The translations under genes were made by a program, and so were the position numbers. A DNA stretch of 42,739 nt from an uncultured Oscillospiraceae bacterium (lineage in GTDB: Bacteria; Bacillota; Clostridia; Oscillospirales; Oscillospiraceae), in the NCBI GenBank assembly GCA_949841465.1, contig CATKZW010000028.1:1-42739 (forward strand), in the 5' to 3' direction. Positions 9,627 through 17,389 of the stretch are shown piece after piece (the first letter of the stretch is position 1; every line of letters starts with the position of its first letter). Below the pieces are notes generated by a model. It made no database searches. It was given only the letters and a program-made list of their open reading frames with translations, and was not told the origin of the DNA.

Positions 9627-9731
9627 ATGAAAAAGAATTTGACGCCTGCCCTACAGCGATTGACGAGTCCAAGCTTTTCGGATTTTCCTGGATGGAACAT
9701 GTTTTGGCGATCCCATCCCCACTTGTTGTTG
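9627..9731 (+). pseudogene. 5' fragment of a second flavin-reductase gene
   Basis: From ATG 9627, with a good GGGAGG site at 9616-9621, the DNA matches the first about 36 codons of the intact gene at 7607. One base is deleted after codon 3, which shifts the frame. Encoded signature segments such as DESKLFGFSWMEH and IPSPLVV are recognisable once the frame is restored. Similarity stops at about 9731, directly before a strong inverted repeat. The matching 3' part is at 11239-11419. The centre of the gene (about codons 37-160) is missing. Confidence 0.85.
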
Positions 9732-9733
9732 AG

Positions 9734-9776
9734 ATGTAATGTATAAAGGTTGGTTTCACCACCGAATACATTACAT
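9734..9776. repeat. Perfect 11-bp inverted repeat at insert edge
   Basis: The arm ATGTAATGTAT (9734-9744) is the exact reverse complement of 9766-9776. The 21-nt centre can pair further (GGT-T-GGT with ACCACC). It lies within 3 bp of the point where similarity to the flavin reductase gene ends, so it may be the terminal structure of the inserted DNA (MITE or IS-end-like) or a hairpin carried by it. Confidence 0.6.
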
Positions 9777-10099
9777 GGCTGGTGGTTCATTTGTGGCAGG
9801 ATGACACAGGCTGGAAAGGCGGTGAACGACCAGCAGGAGGGAACCGAAGCGGGAGCGTCTGGGGATGACATAGGCGCTCCGTTCTCTTTGTAGGCCCTCT
9901 GCTAAGTGCGCTCTTACTCACCACCGCTGCCGACTCGTGATGGTATGGTCTGCGGCCATCGTGTGCCCTCCGGGGGCGGGGGCTCCGCCATCGGCTTTCT
10001 CCTGCCGGTATATACAGCAGACGCCAACGGCGGCTTGTGCATCGGACGCCGCTGCCTCGATGTGCCGGGGGTTTGGGGGCGGCAGCCACCAACAAGCGG
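9777..10099. other. GC-rich non-coding stretch in the insert
   Basis: No convincing gene is seen here. Short open frames exist on both strands, but they overlap one another, have no good ribosome binding sites and have compositions expected of chance frames in GC-rich DNA. The stretch is rich in G and C runs (for example around 9967-9985), in contrast to the AT-rich gene that follows, and looks like a remnant of a mobile element end. Confidence 0.4.
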
Positions 10100-10119
10100 G
10101 CCTCGGTATATACCGAGGC
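10100..10119. repeat. Perfect 20-bp palindrome
   Basis: Positions 10100-10119 form a perfect palindrome with no spacer (arm GCCTCGGTAT). A related CCGGTATATAC core occurs at about 10001-10012. It is about 35 bp upstream of the likely promoter of the AT-rich unknown gene. It could be a dimeric regulator or recombinase binding site; its function is unknown. Confidence 0.6.
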
Positions 10120-10154
10120 ATTGCCATTTACTGTCAGGGCCTATAAAAAAGGGA

Positions 10155-10201
10155 TTGAACATCGTTCGAATTGATGGCATACTCTGCTCGTATCAATTCG
10201 A
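10155..10201 (+). promoter_or_regulatory. Promoter overlapped by a 10-bp inverted repeat (operator candidate)
   Basis: TTGAAC (10155-10160) and CATACT (10178-10183) are separated by 17 bp. An exact inverted repeat, TCGAATTGAT at 10166-10175 and its complement at 10192-10201, has one arm inside the promoter spacer and the other just after the -10 box. This is the geometry of a repressor site. The gene at 10226 starts 25 bp after the second arm. Confidence 0.5.
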
Positions 10202-10225
10202 CAAACCGGGAGTTGTGAAATTTAT

Positions 10226-11209
10226 ATGGGCTTTATTTCGTTCAATGAAAAATATTACATGAAAGCGATGCAACGGCTTGAAAACAATCCGCTTTCTTCG
10301 GCTGATGTTTATGAGGCTAAGCAGTTATTGAAGATGCTTGATGATCTTATGGATGAAGGATACACGGAGCTGAATGACTATCTGGAAAGCAAGTATTCCT
10401 GTCTTTCGCGGCTGCGCAGGGTAATAAAGAACGCTGGTGATGAACCCTTTAAGATCAATCGAAGCAGACTGCCGGAAACAACATACAGCAGCACGGAATA
10501 CGAGCTTGTGTCGGTGATGGAAAATATAAAAAGAGAGGTGGCTTTTCAAGAAATTTGTTCCAAAAGCGCATTTTTGACACGCATTCGGGATTACTGCGGC
10601 TGGATAGGCCATGAGGAAGAAACCGCGTATATCTTCTTGTTCAGAGATTCGCTTTTACCATATCTGTACTATCGAAGCAGGGGTAGAAAACACCTGTATG
10701 CGTGGATCATCAGCCGCAATTTTTTAAGGGATGTATCGGGTGTGGAAGATATCGATGACACTATCCGGCTGTCGGTTTACGAAGCTCTTGAATACGGTCA
10801 TATTTCTTTCGATGATTACCGCTCCTACTGCAAAGAGCAAATGCTGGCGGTACTGGAGCGGCATGGGAAACTGAAAGACCTGCTTTCCCGTCTCCTTTCT
10901 TCCGTTAAAGAAAAGAAAATTGTAGTGGTAGAATCCGGTTACTGCGGCACCATGCCGATGATGCTCAGTGTCCTGGATGACAGAGTGACATTCAAATTAT
11001 ATACAACGGCACCATATCTATATGAAACATACAAGAATCATGTCTATTGCCAAAAGTACGAAGATATTCGTAAATTTGAAACTCTTTATAGCCAAAACCT
11101 TTTGCTGCGGTATTCTTCATTTCGTGAAAATCAATTTTATGTGACGGTAGCAGAGAGTCAAGCAGTATGGAAGCAGGCATTGATGGAAATGAGATACTTC
11201 ACAGCGTGA
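10226..11209 (+). CDS. Protein of unknown function in an inserted segment
   Basis: I do not recognise this 327-residue protein with certainty. It is soluble, mostly helical in appearance and has no signal peptide. The N-terminal half has charged helices; a central block carries LFRDSLLPYLYYRSRGRKHLY; and near the C-terminus there is a hydrophobic strand plus glycine loop, VVVESGYCGTMPMML (about 247-261), followed by LYTTAPYLYETY. The strand-D/E-S/x-G-x-x-GT pattern resembles a nucleotide- or sugar-binding loop, but no family is claimed. The best ribosome binding site (GGGAG at 10208-10212) is rather far (13 bp) from the ATG; an internal ATG at 10259 is possible. It is distinctly AT-richer than its neighbours and sits inside a broken flavin reductase gene, which suggests horizontal acquisition. 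It has its own promoter/operator-like region. Confidence 0.7.
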   Translation: MGFISFNEKYYMKAMQRLENNPLSSADVYEAKQLLKMLDDLMDEGYTELNDYLESKYSCLSRLRRVIKNAGDEPFKINRSRLPETTYSSTEYELVSVMENIKREVAFQEICSKSAFLTRIRDYCGWIGHEEETAYIFLFRDSLLPYLYYRSRGRKHLYAWIISRNFLRDVSGVEDIDDTIRLSVYEALEYGHISFDDYRSYCKEQMLAVLERHGKLKDLLSRLLSSVKEKKIVVVESGYCGTMPMMLSVLDDRVTFKLYTTAPYLYETYKNHVYCQKYEDIRKFETLYSQNLLLRYSSFRENQFYVTVAESQAVWKQALMEMRYFTA

Positions 11210-11238
11210 TGGCTTCCAGTTTGTTGGGAGATTTCATT

Positions 11239-11419
11239 TGGGCAAAATCCCCCTTGTTCTGATGGACGAAAGGTATTTTGACGAGGAAGCATTTGGGAGG
11301 TATGGAGAAAACGGGTATCTATAATAATATACATTTCCCAAGAAATCCTGAAACCGGCGGCAGTCAGTGAAACCTATGTGGGCGTGATCAAAAAATACGC
11401 CACATATGATAAACTGTAA
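11239..11419 (+). pseudogene. 3' fragment of the second flavin-reductase gene
   Basis: This stretch matches codons from about 158 to the stop of the intact gene at 7607-8251, including LMDE, FDE, GRYGE and the terminal VGVIKKYATYD block. Single-base insertions in the repeated TAT/AAT region near 11322 and near 11360 break the frame and create early stops. It pairs with the 5' fragment at 9627-9731. Together they represent one gene that lost about 375 bp and gained about 1.5 kb. Confidence 0.85.
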
Positions 11420-11468
11420 GTGTTCGGCAACGGTACAATTATTACAAAGCGAAGGATCTGGACTGTTG

Positions 11469-11726
11469 CTATTTGATCCGATAAAGGTTGGAGGATAAGC
11501 TCCCATTTTCTCGCCAGCGGTTGTCCTTCTCCACCAGCCCCGCTTTTACCAAATCGTTCAATGCCCGCTTCACTGTAGAGCGGGACAAACTCACCCCAGC
11601 GGCGATGGTCTTGATTCCCGGCCAGCAGGTGCCCTCCTTGTTGGCGTGATCTTTCAGGTAGATATACACGGCCTTGGCCCGGTGGCTTAGCTCCTGGTCA
11701 TGATAGATAGAATCATAATATGCCAA
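11469..11726 (-). CDS. Small winged-helix/HTH protein of the conjugative element
   Basis: This small helix-turn-helix protein (85 residues from the TTG start) resembles the replication-initiator/DnaD-like N-terminal winged helix. Helices span about SHRAKAVYIYLKDHAN, with a recognition helix in SRSTVKRALNDLVKAG, and it ends in a beta wing with SSNLYRIK. I chose TTG 11726 because AAGGAGG lies 7 bp upstream, inside the end of virD4, and the virD4 stop (11731-11733) is 4 bp before it, which indicates coupled translation. An ATG at 11759 would overlap virD4 by 29 bp and has no good site. It is the last gene of the minus-strand element cluster. Its role may be element gene regulation or replication. 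Confidence 0.75.
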   Translation of the reverse strand: MAYYDSIYHDQELSHRAKAVYIYLKDHANKEGTCWPGIKTIAAGVSLSRSTVKRALNDLVKAGLVEKDNRWRENGSLSSNLYRIK

Positions 11727-11730
11727 AGTA

Positions 11731-13578
11731 TCACCCTCCTTCCGCGGGCGGCGGCCCATCTTGTTTTTTTAGAAAATCGGGGATCGTTGCCAGCGGCTGG
11801 CCCGCCTGGGCTTCCTGGTGAACAGGGATACCGTGTTTCTGCGCAGACCGCTCCCGCTGACGGGAGCGGTCTGTCTTTGGTTCGTCTGCACCAAGCAAAA
11901 ACCTCTGCTTGATGGCTTCCTCCAGTTCCTGACATCCGGCGTAGTAGACCTTTCGTTGCCCATGCTCCGGGGTCTGATAGGGTTCCCCGAAGGTGATGCC
12001 CCAATCAAGAAACAGCCGCAGCTTCGTCCACATGGGATGGGAGCCGGTTTTCATTACCACAAACTCGCCCTTTGGAATGGACTTCAGCTCGTCCGGGGTC
12101 ATAAGGGCCCGTTCCGCCATCTGGAGAGATTGGCTGTTTTCTCCCTTACTCCGGCTTATGGAGCCAGACTGTACGGTATAGCTGCCGAGGGCCCGGGAGA
12201 GTACATCGGCGGTCTGGCTGTTGGGGGCAAAGCCGCCGAAAATCGTATCCTGGCAGTTGTCTTGAATGATTTCGGAGCCCTCTTTCCCATAGTTTTTCTC
12301 CAGTTGTGCCAGGGACTGGATGATGGGCAGCATGGTCAACTTCCGGGAGCGTCCGGCGCTGAACAGGGACAGCACATCGAAAGGTGGCATGGTGCCGAAC
12401 TCGTCGCAGAACAGCACCACCCGGTTCTTCAGCTTGCCGCCGTTTTCATCTGCCACAGAAAATAATTCGTGGGATAAATTCTGGATCATCAGCCCCGCCA
12501 TAAAGTTCTTGGTCTGATCCTCCTCGGGCAGTACCAGGAAGATGGCGGTTTTTTTACTGGCAAAGCTCTCGGCGTCAATGGGGCTGTCAAAGCAGATGGT
12601 CTGCTCCAGCTCCGTATCCAGGAAGGCATTCAGCCGGGACAGCACGGTGGACAGTACAGATGCCATAGCCTGCTCCGAGGTATTCAGCGCAGCCCCGGCG
12701 AACCACCGGGCCTTGTGCTCGGAGGGCAGGCGGCCCATCAGCACCTGAAAGCGGCTTTTCCCTTTGGTGCCGGAGGGCTCCAGCAGATCTTGTACCAGTT
12801 TGAAAACCGACACGATATGGCGGCGTTCCTGCATAGCGCCGTCAATTTTCTTGGGTGGCAGAAACTCCGCCAGCAGAAGAATCACGGCAGTGAGGAGCCC
12901 CTCGGCGGAGTCGTAAAAAAATGCGTTCTGCCCGAAGCTGTCCCCCTCTGGGTTGATGATGGTCTTGGACAGGATCTTGGCGTATTTCTCCGCTTTGGCC
13001 CGCGCTGCCAGGTCATCCGGGTTGGTCACCGCCTGATCCATGTAGGCGTTGGCCAGGGTCAAAAAGTTGAACCCATCCGAGCGGGTGGGGTTACGCAGAT
13101 CGATGATGGACACCTGGTAGCCGTAGTATTTCTGAGCAATGGCGCCGTAGTTCCGGGCAAGGTCGCCCTTGGTGTCCAGTGCCAGGAAACTCATGCCGCA
13201 GGCGCAGGCGTATTCCAGGTTGGGGTACAGGAAGAAGGCCGTCTTGCCCACGCCCGCCGCACCGATCATCAGGCAATGGATATCGTCGCTATCCACCAGG
13301 GCAGTGATCTTTCCATTTGTCCCCTGGGAGCCCAGCACGAGCCCTTGGACTTTAGGTAGTTTTTTCCCCTGCCGCCACTGGGCGGGGTGGAAGGGGACGC
13401 GGTGGAAGGTTTTGCTGATCTCCTTGGGTGTGGCCCAGCGGGCGGTGCCGTGCTGGCCGTCGCCCACGTGCTTGGACTTGATGCTGTCCAGCGACCCGCG
13501 CCCGGACAAAAAAGAAGCGCCGCCAATCAGCAACAGGCCGATTGCGGCGATGATCAGGATGATGAATTGTTGGGGCAT
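11731..13578 (-). CDS. virD4: VirD4/TraG-type coupling protein (conjugative ATPase)
   Basis: This is the type IV coupling protein that brings the relaxase-DNA complex to the type IV secretion channel. It is 615 residues from the chosen ATG (13578; 618 from GTG 13587). One N-terminal membrane segment (about residues 4-26) is followed by a TraG/VirD4 ATPase domain with Walker A GAAGVGKT (about 106-113) and Walker B VVLFCDEFG (about 387-395), plus the later conserved Q-S-LAQLEKNYG region. Numbers are relative to the ATG. The site GAGG 8 bp before the ATG supports this start. The family normally has two N-terminal membrane helices; here only one is clear, as in many Tn1549-like elements. It overlaps or abuts genes on both sides. 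Confidence 0.93.
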   Translation of the reverse strand: MPQQFIILIIAAIGLLLIGGASFLSGRGSLDSIKSKHVGDGQHGTARWATPKEISKTFHRVPFHPAQWRQGKKLPKVQGLVLGSQGTNGKITALVDSDDIHCLMIGAAGVGKTAFFLYPNLEYACACGMSFLALDTKGDLARNYGAIAQKYYGYQVSIIDLRNPTRSDGFNFLTLANAYMDQAVTNPDDLAARAKAEKYAKILSKTIINPEGDSFGQNAFFYDSAEGLLTAVILLLAEFLPPKKIDGAMQERRHIVSVFKLVQDLLEPSGTKGKSRFQVLMGRLPSEHKARWFAGAALNTSEQAMASVLSTVLSRLNAFLDTELEQTICFDSPIDAESFASKKTAIFLVLPEEDQTKNFMAGLMIQNLSHELFSVADENGGKLKNRVVLFCDEFGTMPPFDVLSLFSAGRSRKLTMLPIIQSLAQLEKNYGKEGSEIIQDNCQDTIFGGFAPNSQTADVLSRALGSYTVQSGSISRSKGENSQSLQMAERALMTPDELKSIPKGEFVVMKTGSHPMWTKLRLFLDWGITFGEPYQTPEHGQRKVYYAGCQELEEAIKQRFLLGADEPKTDRSRQRERSAQKHGIPVHQEAQAGQPLATIPDFLKKQDGPPPAEGG

Positions 13579-13588
13579 GATGCTCACC

Positions 13589-13918
13589 TCAATACGGATA
13601 CGCCATGCCGTCTGCCATGACGCCGATCTGATTCATGGGCTCCGCGCCGATGGTGCGCTCGGGCCGGGTGACCACCCCGTGGTGCCGGAAAGTGGTGCCG
13701 CCGCCCACGTGGGAGTACAGATTGAGCGGCTTTTCCTGGAACCGCTCGGGGAACATCCGAACGGCAGTGTCCCGCAAAACGTCCAGATCAGTGGTCATGG
13801 CGGCGCGGTAGACTTCCGCCAGTTCCTCAGCACTGAGGGTGGGGGCAGTTTTGAGCGGCTGCCGGTAGAGCATCTCAGCCCCGTGGCGGCGGCAGTGGTT
13901 ACGATAGTTTCTGTTCAT
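13589..13918 (-). CDS. Small element protein of unknown function
   Basis: This 109-residue protein (from ATG 13918, with GGAGG 9 bp upstream; an ATG at 13927 touches the site directly and is less likely) is not recognised. It is basic at the N-terminus (MNRNYRNHCRRHG), then has an acidic helix and an arginine/glycine-rich C-terminal part. It sits between the Toprim protein, which it overlaps by about 20 bp, and virD4, so it belongs to the conjugation operon and is probably translated by coupling. Confidence 0.6.
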   Translation of the reverse strand: MNRNYRNHCRRHGAEMLYRQPLKTAPTLSAEELAEVYRAAMTTDLDVLRDTAVRMFPERFQEKPLNLYSHVGGGTTFRHHGVVTRPERTIGAEPMNQIGVMADGMAYPY

Positions 13919-14819
13919 ATTGAACATCCTCCTGTTGAAAATTGGAGCACAGATCCTCGTTCCAGTCCTTGTAGGCGGGCACCAGTGCGTTCACCGCCAG
14001 CCCCTTGTCTCGTACCAGCTTCGCCAGCCGCCTGGTGGCGAGCTGCCCCGCTTGGTCGTTGTCCAGGCAGAAGTGGACGGTGTCGATGCTGGGGAACCGC
14101 TCCAACATCCCCAGCATGGGCTGGGAGGAGGTGCCGCACAGGGCCACATAGCTGTGCTTGGCCCAGTTGCTGTCGTGGTGCATGGAGATAAAAGAGAGCA
14201 TATCGATGGGCGCTTCGAACACCATCAGATGCCTGCTGGAACCAGGCCAGTTGAAGGCATAGCGGAAGTCGCTGCCCTCCACAGTTATCCGGAAAGATTT
14301 CCCCCGGCTGTTGGTGCTACGCTTGTGGGCATGGTGGGGCTGGCAGTCCTTGTCCATGCCTACGAAGACGGCATTGTGGTATTTCTGCTCCTCGTAGATC
14401 AGCCCCAGCCGGACGAAGGTGGTGACCACCTCCCGATCCAGGCAGCGGTGCTTGAGGAGATAGGCGAACACGCGGCGGTTGTCAGCATTGGCGGGCGGCA
14501 GGGCGAAGGGCTTCCGCTCCTTCTCGCGGGGCATGTCCACCTGGGAGCAGAGCTGGCTGACGTCCTCGTTCAGCAGGGTCAGCACCGCCTGCTGGTAGTC
14601 CATCCCGTAGAATTCCTTAAGGAAGGACACCGGACCGCCGCCTTTCTCAGTGGCATGGTCGTACCACTCGTTGTCCCGGACGGTAATACTGTGGTTGCGC
14701 TCCATGCGCAGTTCCCGCCCAGAGCGGATCAGCGGCTCCCCCTTAAAGCGGAGGAACTCCACCAGGTCAACCGCATTGGCCTGGCGCTTTTGCTCCTCTG
14801 TGAAATGGATGTAGGGCAT
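13899..14819 (-). CDS. DUF3991/Toprim primase-like protein
   Basis: This 306-residue protein has a DUF3991-type N-terminal region and a C-terminal Toprim fold. The catalytic-type acidic residues are visible: E202 in FEAPIDML and D253-x-D255 in LDNDQAG, the Toprim E and DxD pattern. The N-terminal part has the NWYDHATEKGGGPVSFL-like segment that resembles the zinc-free primase leader of this family. I prefer ATG 14819 because GGAGG is 5-6 bp upstream; a TTG at 14831 would put the site inside the gene. It probably acts in replication or complementary-strand priming of the transferred element. It lies between the relaxase and virD4, with an intervening hairpin at 14835-14868. Confidence 0.82.
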   Translation of the reverse strand: MPYIHFTEEQKRQANAVDLVEFLRFKGEPLIRSGRELRMERNHSITVRDNEWYDHATEKGGGPVSFLKEFYGMDYQQAVLTLLNEDVSQLCSQVDMPREKERKPFALPPANADNRRVFAYLLKHRCLDREVVTTFVRLGLIYEEQKYHNAVFVGMDKDCQPHHAHKRSTNSRGKSFRITVEGSDFRYAFNWPGSSRHLMVFEAPIDMLSFISMHHDSNWAKHSYVALCGTSSQPMLGMLERFPSIDTVHFCLDNDQAGQLATRRLAKLVRDKGLAVNALVPAYKDWNEDLCSNFQQEDVQYEQKLS

Positions 14820-14834
14820 TTTTACCTCCAATCA

Positions 14835-14868
14835 GAAGGGCGGACGCCATGGCCGGCGTCCGCCCTTC
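14835..14868. terminator. Perfect 14-bp hairpin between relaxase and Toprim genes
   Basis: The arm 14835-14848 (begins GAAGGGCGG) is an exact inverted repeat of 14855-14868, with a 6-nt loop. A short T-run (CCCGTTTTG, 14869-14875) follows on the plus strand, not on the coding strand. A very similar hairpin plus CCCCGTTTTGT occurs at 28992-29014, read from the other strand. It may be an mRNA-processing or antisense terminator structure. Confidence 0.6.
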
Positions 14869-14884
14869 CCGTTTTGTAATCTTG

Positions 14885-17254
14885 TCATTGCATCTGCTGC
14901 TCCTCATGATCGTCCGGCTTGTGGCCCATGGCGATCTTCTTTTCCCGGATTTTCCTTCTGAGCTTGCTGTCCACCGCCACCCGCATACTGGCTACAGGCT
15001 GGGGGCGCTGTTCCTGGAAGATGCGGCCCATGTGATAGAGGAGTGAAGCGGTTGACGAAAAAATGGAGCTGTACACACGATCCAGATAGTATTTGGCGTA
15101 CTGGTTGCCCTGCTCGGCGGACAGTTTCAGCCAGTGGACGGCCTGCTCCTGATCCTGGGGGATGTCCCCGCCCAGCAGATACGCCTTGCCCAATGTGTAC
15201 TGGGCGTATTGGTTTCCCTGCTCCGCACACTCTGCGAGCAGCTTCAGCGCCAGATCCACATCCTTGGGCACTGTCTCGGCACCGAGAAGCAGGAATTTGC
15301 CCAGTTGATACTTTGCCAGTGCATTGCCGCGCTGGGCTGACCTCTCCAGCCACGGCAGCGCCGCGGCCTCGTCTTGACCTATGCCCACCCCATGGAGGAG
15401 CATCCAGCCGATGCGGTACTGGAGCCGATCATCCGGTGACCTGTCCGCCATGATCTGAAACCCGGTGAACGCTTGGCGGAAATACTGGGCGGCGCGTTCT
15501 TCATCCGCCTCGCAGCCCAGCCCGTCCCGGGACAGCTTTCCCAGCTCAAAGGCGGCATATGGGAAGGTGGCCGCCTTGGCATAGAGTTCTCGCGCTGCGG
15601 CATAGTCCTGCTCCACGCCTTTGCCGTCCCGGTACAACCCGGCCAGAGTGTACTGCGCATACTTGTATCCGGCGTCTGCGGACTTCTCCAGCCATCGGGC
15701 GGCCTTCTCATAGTCCTGTTCTGCACCCAGCCCTGCGGTATACAGTCTGCCGATGCGGTACTGGGTGCAGCGGTCCGGCCCAGACCTTTCCGCTTCCAGG
15801 AATGCGGCCAGCGCTTTGGCGTACCATTCCTGCGCCAGCTCAGGATCAGGTTCCCGTCCCAGGCCCTCTGTGTACATCCGTCCCAGGTCGGCCATCGCCA
15901 GGGCATCCCCGCTTTCGGCCTCCTGGAACAGCAGGTCAAACGCCGCCGCAAAATCTGGCGGGCAATCCTCATCGCCCTGCAGAAGCTGACGGGCAGTACG
16001 GTAGCGACTTGTCCATTGAGCGTGAGGGGAACCTTCTCCGGCGTCGGCGGGCTCGTCCGCAGGCTCACCATCTGGCGGCTCATCCACAGGCTCGGGCTGA
16101 GCCGTGATATTGGGCGGTGGTACACGGCCAAGCCGCACAGCCTCCTGGATGACGATATTTTTGATCCGCTTGAACGCCTTTTGCCGGACGAGTGGGTCAT
16201 GCGGTGGCAGGTCGTCCTTGTACGTCCGCAGCACTTCCTCCTGCTCTCGGTACCACAGGTCATAGGCGGCGGCGATGCGGGGATCTTTCTCCAGCTCGGT
16301 CACGATTTCATCCACCAGGGACTTCACCGCTGGCGGCAGGTAGCCGTACTGCTTTTTGCCAGAGCAGTACACGAGGCGCTGGGCCAGCTCCACCATAAGC
16401 TGCTGGATGCGCTGGTTCTCCAACGTTCCAGTCTGCATCTCGGTGACGAGCTGTGCCATGACCTCTCCAGCATTCTCGGTGAGTTCATCCCGCCGCTGGG
16501 TCTGGCGCTGATAGATTGCAACGAGGTCTTGCTGAAAAATCTCCTTCGCCAGCATGGACTTGATGTCCGCGATGCCCTGCCTGGTGAGGAAGCCGGACTT
16601 GGCGTCTGCGCTGTAGCACACCATGTGAAGATGGGGATGGTGGCCCTCGTCATGAAAGGCCGCGTACCAGCGGAACTGCGCATCTGGGATCTTCATTGCC
16701 TTTGCCATATCCATGGCGTGAGCGGACAGCAGCTTGCGCCACCGTTCGGCGTTGTCGTACCCCAGCCGCGCGGCGTCCTCCCGGCGCAGAGAGATAATGG
16801 GCAGCCACACCACGCCGGGATGATGGGCCACCTCATCTGCCACCTGGGACAGTACCAGCGGGCCGTCATCGGCAGTGAATAGACCATGGGTGCCCAGCTT
16901 CTGCACGCGGGGACGGCTGGCAATGTAGTCCACGTAGTTTTCCTTTTTGGCAATCGCCTCGTAGTTGTCCTCGATAGCGCGGGTGATGAACTCCGAGGCG
17001 TTTCCCCGAGCGGGCGCGGCCTGGTAGTCCTCGTACTCGAACAGCCCACGGCTGGAGGGAAACTCCCGGAGGAGCTGCTCCACCAGCTTGACCTGTTTGT
17101 CCGTGGCAGGGAGCGCAGCCTTGCCGGAATCGATACGCTCTACACCGCTGCGGGTAGCGGCGTACTTGACGTAGTTGCCAAGATGGGCTGCGGCCTTTAC
17201 GCCGGCGCCCTTGATGTGCGGACACTTGAAAATGACGCGCGGCGTACACAGCAC
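14885..17254 (-). CDS. MobP-type relaxase fused to Sel1-like repeats
   Basis: This 789-residue conjugative relaxase nicks the element at oriT and is covalently carried with the DNA. The N-terminal relaxase domain (about 1-330) has the tyrosine-bearing YVKYAATR segment (28-35) and a metal-binding histidine cluster, FHDEGHHPHLHMV (H201, H205, H206, H208, H210). This is the MobP3/MobL pattern. An acidic, proline-rich linker (about 385-415) leads to about eight Sel1/TPR-like repeats (about 440-740), with repeated A-x-Y-x-LG-x-L-Y-x-x-G-x-G units. The C-terminus is basic. The start is uncertain: GTG 17254 directly overlaps a GGGAGG site, and no better in-frame start was found. Sel1 repeats probably mediate protein contacts in the relaxosome or with VirD4, an inference from fold. 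Confidence 0.9.
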   Translation of the reverse strand: MLCTPRVIFKCPHIKGAGVKAAAHLGNYVKYAATRSGVERIDSGKAALPATDKQVKLVEQLLREFPSSRGLFEYEDYQAAPARGNASEFITRAIEDNYEAIAKKENYVDYIASRPRVQKLGTHGLFTADDGPLVLSQVADEVAHHPGVVWLPIISLRREDAARLGYDNAERWRKLLSAHAMDMAKAMKIPDAQFRWYAAFHDEGHHPHLHMVCYSADAKSGFLTRQGIADIKSMLAKEIFQQDLVAIYQRQTQRRDELTENAGEVMAQLVTEMQTGTLENQRIQQLMVELAQRLVYCSGKKQYGYLPPAVKSLVDEIVTELEKDPRIAAAYDLWYREQEEVLRTYKDDLPPHDPLVRQKAFKRIKNIVIQEAVRLGRVPPPNITAQPEPVDEPPDGEPADEPADAGEGSPHAQWTSRYRTARQLLQGDEDCPPDFAAAFDLLFQEAESGDALAMADLGRMYTEGLGREPDPELAQEWYAKALAAFLEAERSGPDRCTQYRIGRLYTAGLGAEQDYEKAARWLEKSADAGYKYAQYTLAGLYRDGKGVEQDYAAARELYAKAATFPYAAFELGKLSRDGLGCEADEERAAQYFRQAFTGFQIMADRSPDDRLQYRIGWMLLHGVGIGQDEAAALPWLERSAQRGNALAKYQLGKFLLLGAETVPKDVDLALKLLAECAEQGNQYAQYTLGKAYLLGGDIPQDQEQAVHWLKLSAEQGNQYAKYYLDRVYSSIFSSTASLLYHMGRIFQEQRPQPVASMRVAVDSKLRRKIREKKIAMGHKPDDHEEQQMQ

Positions 17255-17389
17255 CTCCCACGTTTTATATCCCTCTGAATTAAAAAATCCTTAGAGAGAA
17301 TACCTTCAGGGCAGTCCATCATGAACCGACACTCGGTTCACCGAGAGAGCGCAGTACCCCCTCGTCGGACACTGATTTTTTTTGTACAG
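17255..17389. other. Gap before the relaxase with alternating short inverted repeats
   Basis: This 135-bp spacer lies between the RHH gene and the relaxase. Three interleaved 5-bp elements ACCGA (17325-17329), TCGGT (17333-17337) and ACCGA (17340-17344) allow two mutually exclusive small hairpins. An 8-T run is at 17376-17383. It could hold an oriT nick region or an attenuator; nothing decides this. Confidence 0.35.

Noticed and set aside
9787-10262. Several short open frames on both strands in the insert
   Set aside because: They overlap each other, lack good ribosome binding sites and look like GC-rich chance frames.
15473-16882. A 469-residue plus-strand open frame
   Set aside because: It is antisense to the relaxase/Sel1 gene; no start site or recognisable domain.
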